A stretch of 64,000 nucleotides of DNA from Mycobacterium sp. ELW1 (GTDB taxonomy: Bacteria > Actinomycetota > Actinomycetes > Mycobacteriales > Mycobacteriaceae): positions 248,001-312,000 of the forward strand of contig NZ_CP032155.1 of NCBI RefSeq assembly GCF_008329905.1. The letters run 5' to 3'. The stretch's first letter is position 1, and every line of letters begins with the position of its first letter. This document shows positions 27,653 to 35,014 of the stretch, one piece after another. Under the pieces are notes generated by a model. It had not been told where the DNA came from, did no database searches, and saw nothing but the letters and a program-made list of their open reading frames with translations. The translations under genes were made by a program, and so were the position numbers.

Positions 27653-27677
27653 GCCTAACCGGTCTCAAAGGTTAGGC
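27653..27677 (+). terminator. hairpin after the L,D-transpeptidase gene
   Basis: GCCTAACC and GGTTAGGC form perfect 8-bp arms around a 9-nt loop, 15 nt after the stop at 27638 and 18 nt before the next start. There is no T tract. It could instead be an operator for the following gene; it does not match the IdeR box. Confidence 0.5.
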
Positions 27678-27695
27678 ACAGAAACGAACTCCACA

Positions 27696-29153
27696 ATGGG
27701 GTTCGTGCCGCCTACCCCGACACCGCCGCCGACGCCGACGGCACCGCTGCCTCAGCTGCCCGCGCCTGACCTGCACCAGTACGCGCACGGTGTTTCGCTG
27801 CTGGGCGGCTGGCTGCCGCTGACCATCGAAATCGTCGCCGCGATCGCGCTGATCGTCGCGATCGGGTGGCGGCGGACCCGGCGCTGGTGGCTGCTGTGGC
27901 TGCCGGTCTGCGTGGTCGTCGGCCTGCTCGGTGCGCTCGCCGCTCGCACGTACGTCAACTCCGAGGGGCTGGCCTCAGATCCGGCTCCGTTCTATTTGTG
28001 GGTCTGGATAGGGGTTTTCGCGGCCGGGATCGCGGTGGCGGTACTGGGCTGGCGGGGAAATTCCTGGTGGCGACGAGGTGTCGCGGTCCTGGCGATTCCG
28101 TTGACCTTGGTGGCGGCGCTGCTGGCGCTGAACAAGTGGGTCGGGTACTACCCGAGCGTGCAGACCGCCTGGGGCGCCCTGACGGCCGGGCCGCTGCCCA
28201 ACCAGATCGACGCCGCCGAACTGCCCGGCCTGCGCAACGCGGTGCAGACCGCAGGCAAGCTCGTCGAGGTCGACATCCCGGCAGATGCAAGCGGATTCAA
28301 GCACCGCGGTGAGTACGTCTATCTGCCGCCGGCCTGGTTCGCCGGTGCCACCCCACCCCGGTTGCCGGTCATCATGATGGTCGCCGGCGAGTTCAACACC
28401 CCGGCTGATTGGATCCGCACCGGCAACGCGATGCCGATCATCGACGGCTACGCGAAAGCCCATGGCGGACAGGCTCCGATCTTCGCGTTCGTCGACTCCG
28501 GCGGCAGCTTCAACAACGACACCGAATGCGTCAACGGTCCCCGCGGCAACGCCGCCGATCATCTGACCAAGGACGTCCGGCCTTATCTGGCAGAGCATTT
28601 CGGCGCATCGGATCAGGCGGCCAACTGGGCGGTGGTCGGCTGGTCGATGGGCGGCACCTGCGCGATCGACCTGACGGTCATGCATCCGGATCTGTTCAGC
28701 ACCTTCGAGGACATCGCCGGTGACCACGGCCCGACCTCAGGGACCAAGGACCAGACGATCAGCAGGCTGTACGGCGGCGACGCGGCCAAGTGGGATGAGT
28801 TCGACCCGCGGACCGTGATGATGCGGCACGGGCCATATCAGGATGTCGCCGGCTGGTTCGAGGACACCGTGACACCGACCAACACCGCGTCGCCGTACGG
28901 CGGTGGCGGTGGGCACCGGCCGCAGTCCGACGCGCCGACCGGCTTCGGCGGGCACGACGAATTCAAGGACTCCGACGAGGCCGGCGCGGCCGACGATCTG
29001 TGTGCGACGGCGAAGACGGTCGGCATCTCCTGCTCGGTGCACCGCATCATCAGTTTCCACACCTGGCAGTTCGCCGAGCGGGCCTTCTCCGATGCGCTGC
29101 CGTGGCTGGCGGCTCAGATCAAGACGCCTGGCGCGACGGACTCGCCGGCCTGA
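27696..29153 (+). CDS. membrane-anchored esterase (alpha/beta hydrolase, antigen 85-like fold)
   Basis: A 485-residue protein in two parts. A Pro-rich start is followed by four transmembrane helices (about residues 35-60, 66-86, 95-115 and 122-142). The rest is an exported alpha/beta hydrolase of the esterase D/Fbp type: VYLPPAWF, VIMMVAGEFNTPADW, the nucleophile elbow GWSMGGT with Ser, acid and His candidates in DDLCATAKTVGIS and ISFHTWQFAERAF. CVNGPRGNAADHL is conserved in secreted mycobacterial esterases of this type. ATG 27696 has no clear ribosome binding site. Its last 35 nt overlap the convergent MFS gene. A role in modifying mycolates or cell-wall lipids is plausible but not shown. 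Confidence 0.82.
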   Translation: MGFVPPTPTPPPTPTAPLPQLPAPDLHQYAHGVSLLGGWLPLTIEIVAAIALIVAIGWRRTRRWWLLWLPVCVVVGLLGALAARTYVNSEGLASDPAPFYLWVWIGVFAAGIAVAVLGWRGNSWWRRGVAVLAIPLTLVAALLALNKWVGYYPSVQTAWGALTAGPLPNQIDAAELPGLRNAVQTAGKLVEVDIPADASGFKHRGEYVYLPPAWFAGATPPRLPVIMMVAGEFNTPADWIRTGNAMPIIDGYAKAHGGQAPIFAFVDSGGSFNNDTECVNGPRGNAADHLTKDVRPYLAEHFGASDQAANWAVVGWSMGGTCAIDLTVMHPDLFSTFEDIAGDHGPTSGTKDQTISRLYGGDAAKWDEFDPRTVMMRHGPYQDVAGWFEDTVTPTNTASPYGGGGGHRPQSDAPTGFGGHDEFKDSDEAGAADDLCATAKTVGISCSVHRIISFHTWQFAERAFSDALPWLAAQIKTPGATDSPA

Positions 29154-30333
29154 GGCCCACTGCCGCAGCGCCCAGGCAGGCCACCGCCACGATCAGCGCG
29201 AACCACGGGAACACCTGGGCCAGCGGCCATTTGGTGGCCGCCCAGCCCGCCGCGATCGTCGGCAGTGCCATCGCGGTGTAGGCCAGCAGGTAGAACGCCG
29301 ACATCGTCTCACCGCGGCGGTCCGAGGGCACCACGTCGGACAGGTGACGCAGCGAGCCGCCGAAGCCGAGTCCGAACGTCGCGCCGAGCAGCGCGGCGGC
29401 GGCGAACACCAAAGGCCAGCGGTGGGTGAGCAGCACCGGGATCGTCAGCAGCAGTGCGGCGGCCATGCCGATGTCGCCGATCACCGCCGAGCGCCGGGCC
29501 GGAACTCTGGTGGCCACCAGCTGTGCCATGGCCGCGGAGAACGCGGTGACCCCGACCACGCCGCCGCCGAACACCAGGTTGTGCATGTGGGTCTGCTGCG
29601 CGGCCAGCGACGGATACAGCGACAGCAGCACCCCGAGCACCGACCAGGACGCCATCGCGCCGAGGGCGGCGAACCAGAAATCCTCGCGGATCGCCTGCGG
29701 CACTGCCGGTTTGCTGATCCGGATTCGGCCGCCGGTACGGCCTTCATGGGTTTCCCGCAGGGCCACCACGCCGATGCCGACGATCGCGCACACCACCGCG
29801 ACCACCGCATACGGGGTACGCAGCGGATGCGCGACGTACTGCGCCAGCAGCGACGAGCCGACGATCGCCACCGTCATGCCGATGTTGAAACTCACGCCGC
29901 TGAGCTGGCCGCTGCGCACCCCGTGGTGCGGCCGCAGGTCCAGCAGCGCGGCCGCGGCGGCGACGACGATCGAGCCGACGGCGGCGCCGTGAATGGTGCG
30001 GGCCAGCAGCAGCATTTCGATGCTGTCGGCGATCAGGAAGATGCCGAGACCGGCGATCAGTGCGATCAGCGCGCCGAGGAGCACCGGCTTGCGGCCGACC
30101 ACGTCGGAGATGCGGCCGGACACCAGTACCGCCGCCAGCGCGGCGAAGGCGTACACCGCGAACACGATGGTGGTGGCCAGTGGCGAGAGATGCCAGTTCG
30201 ATTCGTAGATGCCGTACAGCGGGGCGGGAAGGCCAGAGACGCCGAGCGCGACGCCGCTGAGCACCAGAAGCAAGGGGTACGCCCAGCGCTGGCCGGTGGC
30301 GTCAGCGGGTGACGTCTCCTGCACACAGGCCAT
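29119..30333 (-). CDS. MFS transporter
   Basis: A 404-residue inner-membrane protein with 12 predicted helices. The MFS loop 2-3 signature GRISDVVGRKPVLLGA is clear, and the internal repeat SLRHLSDVVPSDRRGETMSAFY marks the second half. It is divergent from a small ArsR-type regulator and shares with it a 105-nt region full of palindromes, so that regulator most probably represses it. The substrate is likely a toxic small molecule, inferred from the layout. The 3' end overlaps the convergent esterase gene by 35 nt. Confidence 0.9.
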   Translation of the reverse strand: MACVQETSPADATGQRWAYPLLLVLSGVALGVSGLPAPLYGIYESNWHLSPLATTIVFAVYAFAALAAVLVSGRISDVVGRKPVLLGALIALIAGLGIFLIADSIEMLLLARTIHGAAVGSIVVAAAAALLDLRPHHGVRSGQLSGVSFNIGMTVAIVGSSLLAQYVAHPLRTPYAVVAVVCAIVGIGVVALRETHEGRTGGRIRISKPAVPQAIREDFWFAALGAMASWSVLGVLLSLYPSLAAQQTHMHNLVFGGGVVGVTAFSAAMAQLVATRVPARRSAVIGDIGMAAALLLTIPVLLTHRWPLVFAAAALLGATFGLGFGGSLRHLSDVVPSDRRGETMSAFYLLAYTAMALPTIAAGWAATKWPLAQVFPWFALIVAVACLGAAAVGLRPASPSRQAS

Positions 30334-30348
30334 GACAACTCCGGAGTG

Positions 30349-30403
30349 GTTTGATGGTCATCGAACCCGTTCGAGCGTACGCTAGGTTTGATGCTGATCA
30401 AAC
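30349..30403. promoter_or_regulatory. operator cluster for the ArsR/MFS divergent promoter
   Basis: Three dyads are visible: GTTTGAT-N4-ATCGAAC at 30349-30366 (one mismatch), TCGAAC-CC-GTTCGA at 30361-30374 (perfect, nested with the first), and GTTTGAT-GCTG-ATCAAAC at 30386-30403 (perfect). First and third share sequence and are 37 nt apart centre to centre. They lie between the two divergent starts and are suited to dimeric winged-helix repressors. Confidence 0.7.
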
Positions 30404-30438
30404 TTCGCAGGCCGTGACGACGGACACAGGAGACAACC

Positions 30439-30783
30439 GTGGTTGAGGTGCAGGCATTCCCTGCCGACAGCTATCCCGTCCATCAGGTCGGGCCGCTGCA
30501 CCAGGTGCTCGCGGCGCTACAGGATCCGGCCCGGCTGGAGATGATCCGGCGGCTGCGCAACGCCGGCGCACCCTTGCAGTGCAGCGCACTGTACGACGGC
30601 ATCAACAAGTCCACCGCCACCCACCACTTCAAGATCCTGCGCGAAGCCGGACTGCTCGAGCGATTGGTCCTCGGCGGCCTCACCCACCAGCGGCTGCGCG
30701 CCGACGAAGTCGACGCGGCACTACCCGGGCTGCTGGCATCGGTGGTCGACGGCGCCAACCGCGAGGTCGCGGCCCGCGGCTAG
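30439..30783 (+). CDS. ArsR-type winged-helix regulator
   Basis: A 114-residue DNA-binding protein. The helix-turn-helix runs LAALQDPARLEMIRRLRNAG to NKSTATHHFKILREAGLLER, followed by a short wing GGLTHQRLRADEV. There is no ArsR-type metal-binding cysteine motif; the single Cys in LQCSAL is unlikely to suffice, so it probably senses an organic ligand. GTG 30439 has AGGAGA 6 nt upstream. It is divergent from an MFS gene with repeated operator-like palindromes between them. The stop overlaps that of the convergent zmp1 (CTAG). Confidence 0.88.
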   Translation: MVEVQAFPADSYPVHQVGPLHQVLAALQDPARLEMIRRLRNAGAPLQCSALYDGINKSTATHHFKILREAGLLERLVLGGLTHQRLRADEVDAALPGLLASVVDGANREVAARG

Positions 30784-32765
30784 CTCCAGATGCGGACGCG
30801 CCGGTCGGGTTCGAGGTACAGCTCGTCATCCTCGCTGACGTCGAACGCCTCGTAGAAGGCGTCCATGTTGCGGATCACGCCATTGCAGCGGAACTCCGGC
30901 GGCGAGTGCGGATCGGTCGCAAGGCGCCGAATCGCCTCGGCCTCACGGGATTTCGTACGCCAGACCTGCGCCCAGCCGAAGAAGACCCGCTGCCGACCGG
31001 TCAGCCCGTCGATCACCGGGGCTTCCTTGCCGTCCAGCGACAGCTCGTAGGCCAGCAGCGCGATCGACAGCCCGCCCAAATCGCCGATGTTCTCGCCGAC
31101 GGTGAACGCGCCGTTGACGTGCTGGGACGGCTGGAGCCCGCGCGGCACGAACGTCTCGTACTGTTCGATGAGTTGCTTGGTGCGCGTACCGAACTCGGCG
31201 CGGTCCTCGTCGGTCCACCAGTCGACAAGGTTGCCGTCGCCGTCGTATTTGGCGCCCTGATCGTCGAATCCGTGGCCGATCTCATGGCCGATCACGGCCC
31301 CGATCCCGCCGTAGTTCGCCGCGTCATCGGCCTCGGCGTCGAAGAACGGCGGCTGCAGAATCGCCGCGGGGAACACGATCTCGTTCATGCCCGGGTTGTA
31401 GTAGGCGTTGACCGTCTGCGGGGTCATGAACCACTCGTCGCGGTCGACGGGGCCGCCGAGCTTGGCGAGTTCCCGGTCGTGCGCCACCTCCGCACCGCGA
31501 ATCGCATTGCCGTACAGATCGTTTCGATCGATCACCAGCGTCGAGTAGTCACGCCACTTCTTCGGGTAGCCGATCTTGGCGGTGAACTTGTCCAGCTTGG
31601 CGAGCGCGCGCTGACGGGTCTCCGGCGTCATCCACTCCAGGTCGTTGATGCTGACCCGGTAGGCCTCGCGCAGGTTGTCGACGAGTACGTCCATGCGGGC
31701 CTTGGCATCCGGAGGAAAATGCCGCTCGACATAGAGCCGCCCGACCGCGTCACCCATCAGGCTCTCCACCAGCGACACCGCCCGCTTCCAGCGTTCGCGG
31801 ATCTGCTCGGTGCCCGACAGGGTGCGGCCGTAGAAGTCGAAGTTCGCCTCGACCACCGCGTCGGTCAGGTAGGCGGCCCGGGCGTTGATCAGCCGCCAGC
31901 GTGCCCAGTCCTGCCAGTCGGCGAAGTCCTGACCTGACCACAGCTCGGCGAAGGCGGTGAGGTAATCAGGTTGACGCACAACCAGTTCGGCCACCACGTC
32001 CGGGGTGGTGCCCTGCGCGCCGATCCAGCCGGCCCAGTCGAAGCCGGGCGCCTCGGCCGGCAGATCGGCGAAGTTGCGCAGGTTGTAGGTCAGATCCGCA
32101 TCGCGGCGCTTGACGACATCCCAGTGCGCGGCCGCCAGTTTGGTCTCCAGTGCGACGATCCGCGCGGCCCGCTCGATGTGATCGTCGGCGGTGCCGCCCA
32201 GGACGAGGGCGAACATCGCGGCGATATGCGCCGGGTAGGCGGCCAGGATCGAGGCGTGCTGCTCGTCGCGGTAGTACGACTCGTCCGGCAGGCCCAGACC
32301 GGACTGCGTGACGTGCAGCAGGTACCGCGTCGAGTTCTTGGAATCGGTGTCGATGTAGAGCCCCACGCCACCGCCCACGCCGGTGCGCTGCAGCGAGCCG
32401 ATCACCGTGGCCAGCGCAGCCGGGTCGGGCGCCGCGTCGATGTGAGCCAGCTCGTCGAGGAGCGGTTGTACCCCGCGGCTTTCGACGGCCTCGGCGTCCA
32501 GGAAGCTGGCGTAGAGGTCCCCGATGCGTTGTTCATCGGTATTTGGGGCAGCCCCCGACTCCGATGCCTCGATGATCAGTTCCCGGACCTGCTCCTCGGC
32601 CCGGTCGTACAACGTCCGGAACGCACCGTCGGTGGCCCGGTCACCGGGGATCGTGTACTCGGCCAGCCACCGTCCGTTGACGTGGCCGAACAGATCGTCT
32701 TGGGGGCGAACCTGGGCTTCGACGTGGGACAGGTCGATACCCGAGCGCAGCGTTTCTACCGTCAC
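30780..32765 (-). CDS. zmp1: M13 zinc metallopeptidase Zmp1
   Basis: A 661-residue neprilysin-family (M13) peptidase, close to the 663 residues I recall for Rv0198c. The zinc site is GHEIGHGFDDQG and the third ligand is Glu in GENIGDLGGLSIAL. The substrate-binding NAYYNPGMNEIVFPA motif and the C-terminal FRCNGVIRNMDAFYEAF are typical. No signal peptide is seen, as for Rv0198c, which is nevertheless found outside the cytoplasm. GTG 32765 matches the family N-terminus; the open frame further upstream is a shadow of the omamA promoter. It is divergent from omamA by 70 nt. In pathogens Zmp1 affects inflammasome activation; here a housekeeping role is more likely. Confidence 0.94.
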   Translation of the reverse strand: MTVETLRSGIDLSHVEAQVRPQDDLFGHVNGRWLAEYTIPGDRATDGAFRTLYDRAEEQVRELIIEASESGAAPNTDEQRIGDLYASFLDAEAVESRGVQPLLDELAHIDAAPDPAALATVIGSLQRTGVGGGVGLYIDTDSKNSTRYLLHVTQSGLGLPDESYYRDEQHASILAAYPAHIAAMFALVLGGTADDHIERAARIVALETKLAAAHWDVVKRRDADLTYNLRNFADLPAEAPGFDWAGWIGAQGTTPDVVAELVVRQPDYLTAFAELWSGQDFADWQDWARWRLINARAAYLTDAVVEANFDFYGRTLSGTEQIRERWKRAVSLVESLMGDAVGRLYVERHFPPDAKARMDVLVDNLREAYRVSINDLEWMTPETRQRALAKLDKFTAKIGYPKKWRDYSTLVIDRNDLYGNAIRGAEVAHDRELAKLGGPVDRDEWFMTPQTVNAYYNPGMNEIVFPAAILQPPFFDAEADDAANYGGIGAVIGHEIGHGFDDQGAKYDGDGNLVDWWTDEDRAEFGTRTKQLIEQYETFVPRGLQPSQHVNGAFTVGENIGDLGGLSIALLAYELSLDGKEAPVIDGLTGRQRVFFGWAQVWRTKSREAEAIRRLATDPHSPPEFRCNGVIRNMDAFYEAFDVSEDDELYLEPDRRVRIWS

Positions 32766-32822
32766 CCAACCATCCTTACCAGAGGTCCGACCTCGGCGTC
32801 CGGCCCGCAGGCGACCGCCCGG

Positions 32823-32828
32823 TAGCCT
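32823..32828 (+). promoter_or_regulatory. predicted -10 element (TAGCCT), leaderless omamA
   Basis: TAGCCT, 7 nt, then ATG at 32836, with no ribosome binding site. Confidence 0.5.
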
Positions 32829-32835
32829 CGCCTGC

Positions 32836-33423
32836 ATGCCTGAGGCCGAACCGACCGACGACGGCGCCGACGATCGGACCTTCACCGGCTACGGCGTCGC
32901 CTCCGCCGTTCTCGGTGTGGTGGCCGTCGCCGCCGTCGTACTGGGCGCCCTGATCTGGTCGGGCCACCACGACGCCGCCGACGAGCGGGCATATCAGTCC
33001 AAGGTGATGTCGGCCGCCGCGAACTGGACGAGTGTTCTGATCAACATGAACGTCGACAACGTCGACGCCAGCCTCGCGAAACTGCACGACGGCACCGCCG
33101 GCCAGCTCAACTCCGATTTCGAAGCCGCCATCAAGCCCTACCGCGAGGTGGTCCGCACCCTGCAGGCCCGCACCACCGGACAGATCGAGTCGGTGTCCTT
33201 CGAAGCGGTGCACCACAACCTGAACGTGCAGCCGGGTCAGGCCCCGCAGGCGCCCGCCCTTCCGCCGGAACTGGCCAACCGCACCGACTCCGTGCTGGTG
33301 ATCGCCACCTCGGTCAGCGAGAACTCGGGCAACAAGCCGACGACCGTGCGCTGGAATCTGCGGCTGGGCGTGTCCGACGTGGACGGCAAGCTGATGATCT
33401 CGCGGCTGGAGTCGCTGCGATGA
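32836..33423 (+). CDS. omamA: orphan Mce-associated membrane protein OmamA (Rv0199-like)
   Basis: A 195-residue bitopic protein. An acidic N-terminus is followed by one transmembrane helix at about residues 20-42 and an extracytoplasmic Mce-associated domain with ADERAYQSKVMSAAANWTSVLIN and a C-terminal MISRLESLR. Synteny (zmp1, then two Mam-like genes) matches Rv0199/Rv0200, where OmamA has been shown to stabilise Mce transporters and to be needed for fatty acid and cholesterol import. The start follows a -10-like hexamer. The stop overlaps the omamB start by 4 nt. Interaction with the mce1 genes at the left end of this window is expected. Confidence 0.88.
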   Translation: MPEAEPTDDGADDRTFTGYGVASAVLGVVAVAAVVLGALIWSGHHDAADERAYQSKVMSAAANWTSVLINMNVDNVDASLAKLHDGTAGQLNSDFEAAIKPYREVVRTLQARTTGQIESVSFEAVHHNLNVQPGQAPQAPALPPELANRTDSVLVIATSVSENSGNKPTTVRWNLRLGVSDVDGKLMISRLESLR

Positions 33424-34109
33424 GGAACCTGGCCCGGGTGCTCGCGTTCGACATCGTGGCGCCGCTGGCCGCCATTGCGGCCCTGCTGGCCATCGGCGTG
33501 GTGCTCGGCTGGCCGCTCTGGTGGGTGGCGGTCTGCTCGATGCTGTGCCTGCTCATCGTCGAGGGCGTGATCGTCAACGTCGTGCTGTTCCGCCGGGATT
33601 CGGTGACCGTCGGCACCGACGACGACGGCCCCGGCCTACGCCTGGCCGTCGTCGCGCTGGCCACCACGGCGCTGGTCGCCACCGTCGTCGTCGGCTATAC
33701 GCAGTGGACGCTCCCGGACCGGGATTTCACCCGCGACTCCGCCGAGGTGGTGCGCATCGCGACCGCCGCGTCCGAGGCCACGGCCACCTTCACCCCGGCC
33801 GACCCGATGTCCTCGATCGACCGGGCCGCGACGTTCATGGCACCCGACCGGGCGGATGCGTTCAAGAACGAATTCGGCAAGTCCACTTCGGATCTGGCGA
33901 AGAAGAACATCTCCGCCACGGCGCAGACCATCTCGGCCGGGCTGGAGGCGCTGGGTCCCACGGCGGCCAGTGTGGCGGTGGTGATGCGGGGCACCCAGAG
34001 CCAGCCGGGTCAGCAGCCCAGTACCGCGGTGCTGGCGCTGCGGGTCAGCCTGGCCAAGCAGGACGGCCGGTGGCTGGTTCTCGACATCTCGCCGATCAAC
34101 GCCCGATGA
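33420..34109 (+). CDS. omamB: orphan Mce-associated membrane protein OmamB (Rv0200-like)
   Basis: A 229-residue membrane protein, the same length as I recall for Rv0200. Unlike OmamA it has three hydrophobic segments: two close together in the first 55 residues (FDIVAPLAAIAALLAIGVVLG, then a second) and one near residues 75-97. The Mce-associated domain follows, with PADPMSSIDRAATFMAPDRADAF and a C-terminal WLVLDISPINAR. The ATG at 33420 overlaps the omamA stop (ATGA), so both are made together, probably as partners. Its 3' end overlaps the convergent CoA-binding gene by 14 nt. Confidence 0.87.
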   Translation: MRNLARVLAFDIVAPLAAIAALLAIGVVLGWPLWWVAVCSMLCLLIVEGVIVNVVLFRRDSVTVGTDDDGPGLRLAVVALATTALVATVVVGYTQWTLPDRDFTRDSAEVVRIATAASEATATFTPADPMSSIDRAATFMAPDRADAFKNEFGKSTSDLAKKNISATAQTISAGLEALGPTAASVAVVMRGTQSQPGQQPSTAVLALRVSLAKQDGRWLVLDISPINAR

Positions 34110-34515
34110 GCCGGGCGTAGTCCACCTTCAGACACCGGTCCATCACGACGCGCAACCCGGCGGCGCGCGCCTGCTCAGCCACCTCGTCGTGCCACAGACC
34201 CTGTTGTAGCCACAGGCATTTCGGATGCGGGCTCAGTGCGAGCGTGTCGGCCAGCACGCCCGGAAGGTCGTCGTAGCGGCGGAACACGTCGACCATGTCC
34301 GGTACGACGGGCAGCTCGGCCAGCGACGGATAGACCCGCGCACCGTCGATGTCGCTGATGTTCGGGTTGACCGGGTACAGCTCGAAATCGCTGAACCGCG
34401 CCAGATACCGGTACACGTCGTAGCTCGGCCGGGCCGGATTGTCGGAGGCCCCCACCACCGCCACTGTGCGGGTGTCACGCAGAATCTGTTCCAGCTCAGC
34501 CGAATCCGGAGTCAC
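34096..34515 (-). CDS. CoA-binding domain protein (YccU-like)
   Basis: A 139-residue Rossmann-type protein. The nucleotide-binding start TVAVVGASDNPARPSYDVYRYL and the YPVNPNISDIDGARVYPSLAELP segment are typical of small CoA_binding_2 (YccU-like) proteins, as is LWLQQGLWHDEVAEQARAAGLRVVMDRCLKVDYARL at the end. Family members bind CoA or acyl-CoA; no catalytic residues are visible. GTG 34515 lies 4 nt after the stop of the gene before it on the minus strand, so it is third in the mmpL11 transcription unit. The ending overlaps convergent omamB. Confidence 0.88.
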   Translation of the reverse strand: MTPDSAELEQILRDTRTVAVVGASDNPARPSYDVYRYLARFSDFELYPVNPNISDIDGARVYPSLAELPVVPDMVDVFRRYDDLPGVLADTLALSPHPKCLWLQQGLWHDEVAEQARAAGLRVVMDRCLKVDYARLIGR

Positions 34516-34519
34516 CGGC

Positions 34520-35014
34520 TCAGTCCCCGCCGGACGCGCGCTGGGCGCGCATCTTGGCGAACCGATCCGACAGCCTGCGCATCCGGATCATCAGCGACGC
34601 CGGCGGACTGACCGTGGCGTCGAGGTAGGAGACCAGATCCGATTGGGCCACCCCGATGCGGGAGGCGAACTCCTGCTCGGCCAAGCCGGACCGGTCGAGC
34701 AGCAGCCGCACGTGCCGGGCGGCCTCGGCGCGCTCGTTGGCCTCCAGGTGGCTACGGGCGCGCAGCAGCACCTCGGCCAGAGCCTTCGAGATGCCGTATG
34801 GCTGCGAATGCTCGAGCACTTCCTCGACCTGGCGGGCGGTTCGGCCGTAGGGATCGCGTTTGATGGCCATCACGATGCGCTGCCAGACGGTGATGTCGCC
34901 GCTCTCGAGCGCCTCGCGGATGGAGGCGGTAGGCCAGAACTCGACGGGACGGGAGTCGATGAATGACTGCGCGGCCGGTGCGGGTACGGCATCGCGTTGC
35001 GCTGCCACCGTCAC
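34520..35014 (-). CDS. helix-turn-helix (XRE-like) protein (Rv0201c-like)
   Basis: A 164-residue protein. The N-terminal half is helical (DSRPVEFWPTASIREALES, RTARQVEEVLEHSQPYGISKALAEVLLRAR). The C-terminal half has a Cro/XRE-type helix-turn-helix (LAEQEFASRIGVAQSDLVSYLDATVSPPASLMIRM). GTG 35014 overlaps the mmpL11 stop (GTGA) and is preceded by GGAGGCGAG. It corresponds by position to Rv0201c. It may regulate the locus or act on DNA elsewhere; nothing in sequence shows the target. Confidence 0.82.
   Translation of the reverse strand: MTVAAQRDAVPAPAAQSFIDSRPVEFWPTASIREALESGDITVWQRIVMAIKRDPYGRTARQVEEVLEHSQPYGISKALAEVLLRARSHLEANERAEAARHVRLLLDRSGLAEQEFASRIGVAQSDLVSYLDATVSPPASLMIRMRRLSDRFAKMRAQRASGGD

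Noticed and set aside
27653..27677. IdeR (iron box) site
   Set aside because: The dyad GCCTAACC-N9-GGTTAGGC is in inverted order and spacing compared with the 19-bp IdeR consensus; a hairpin terminator is a better reading.
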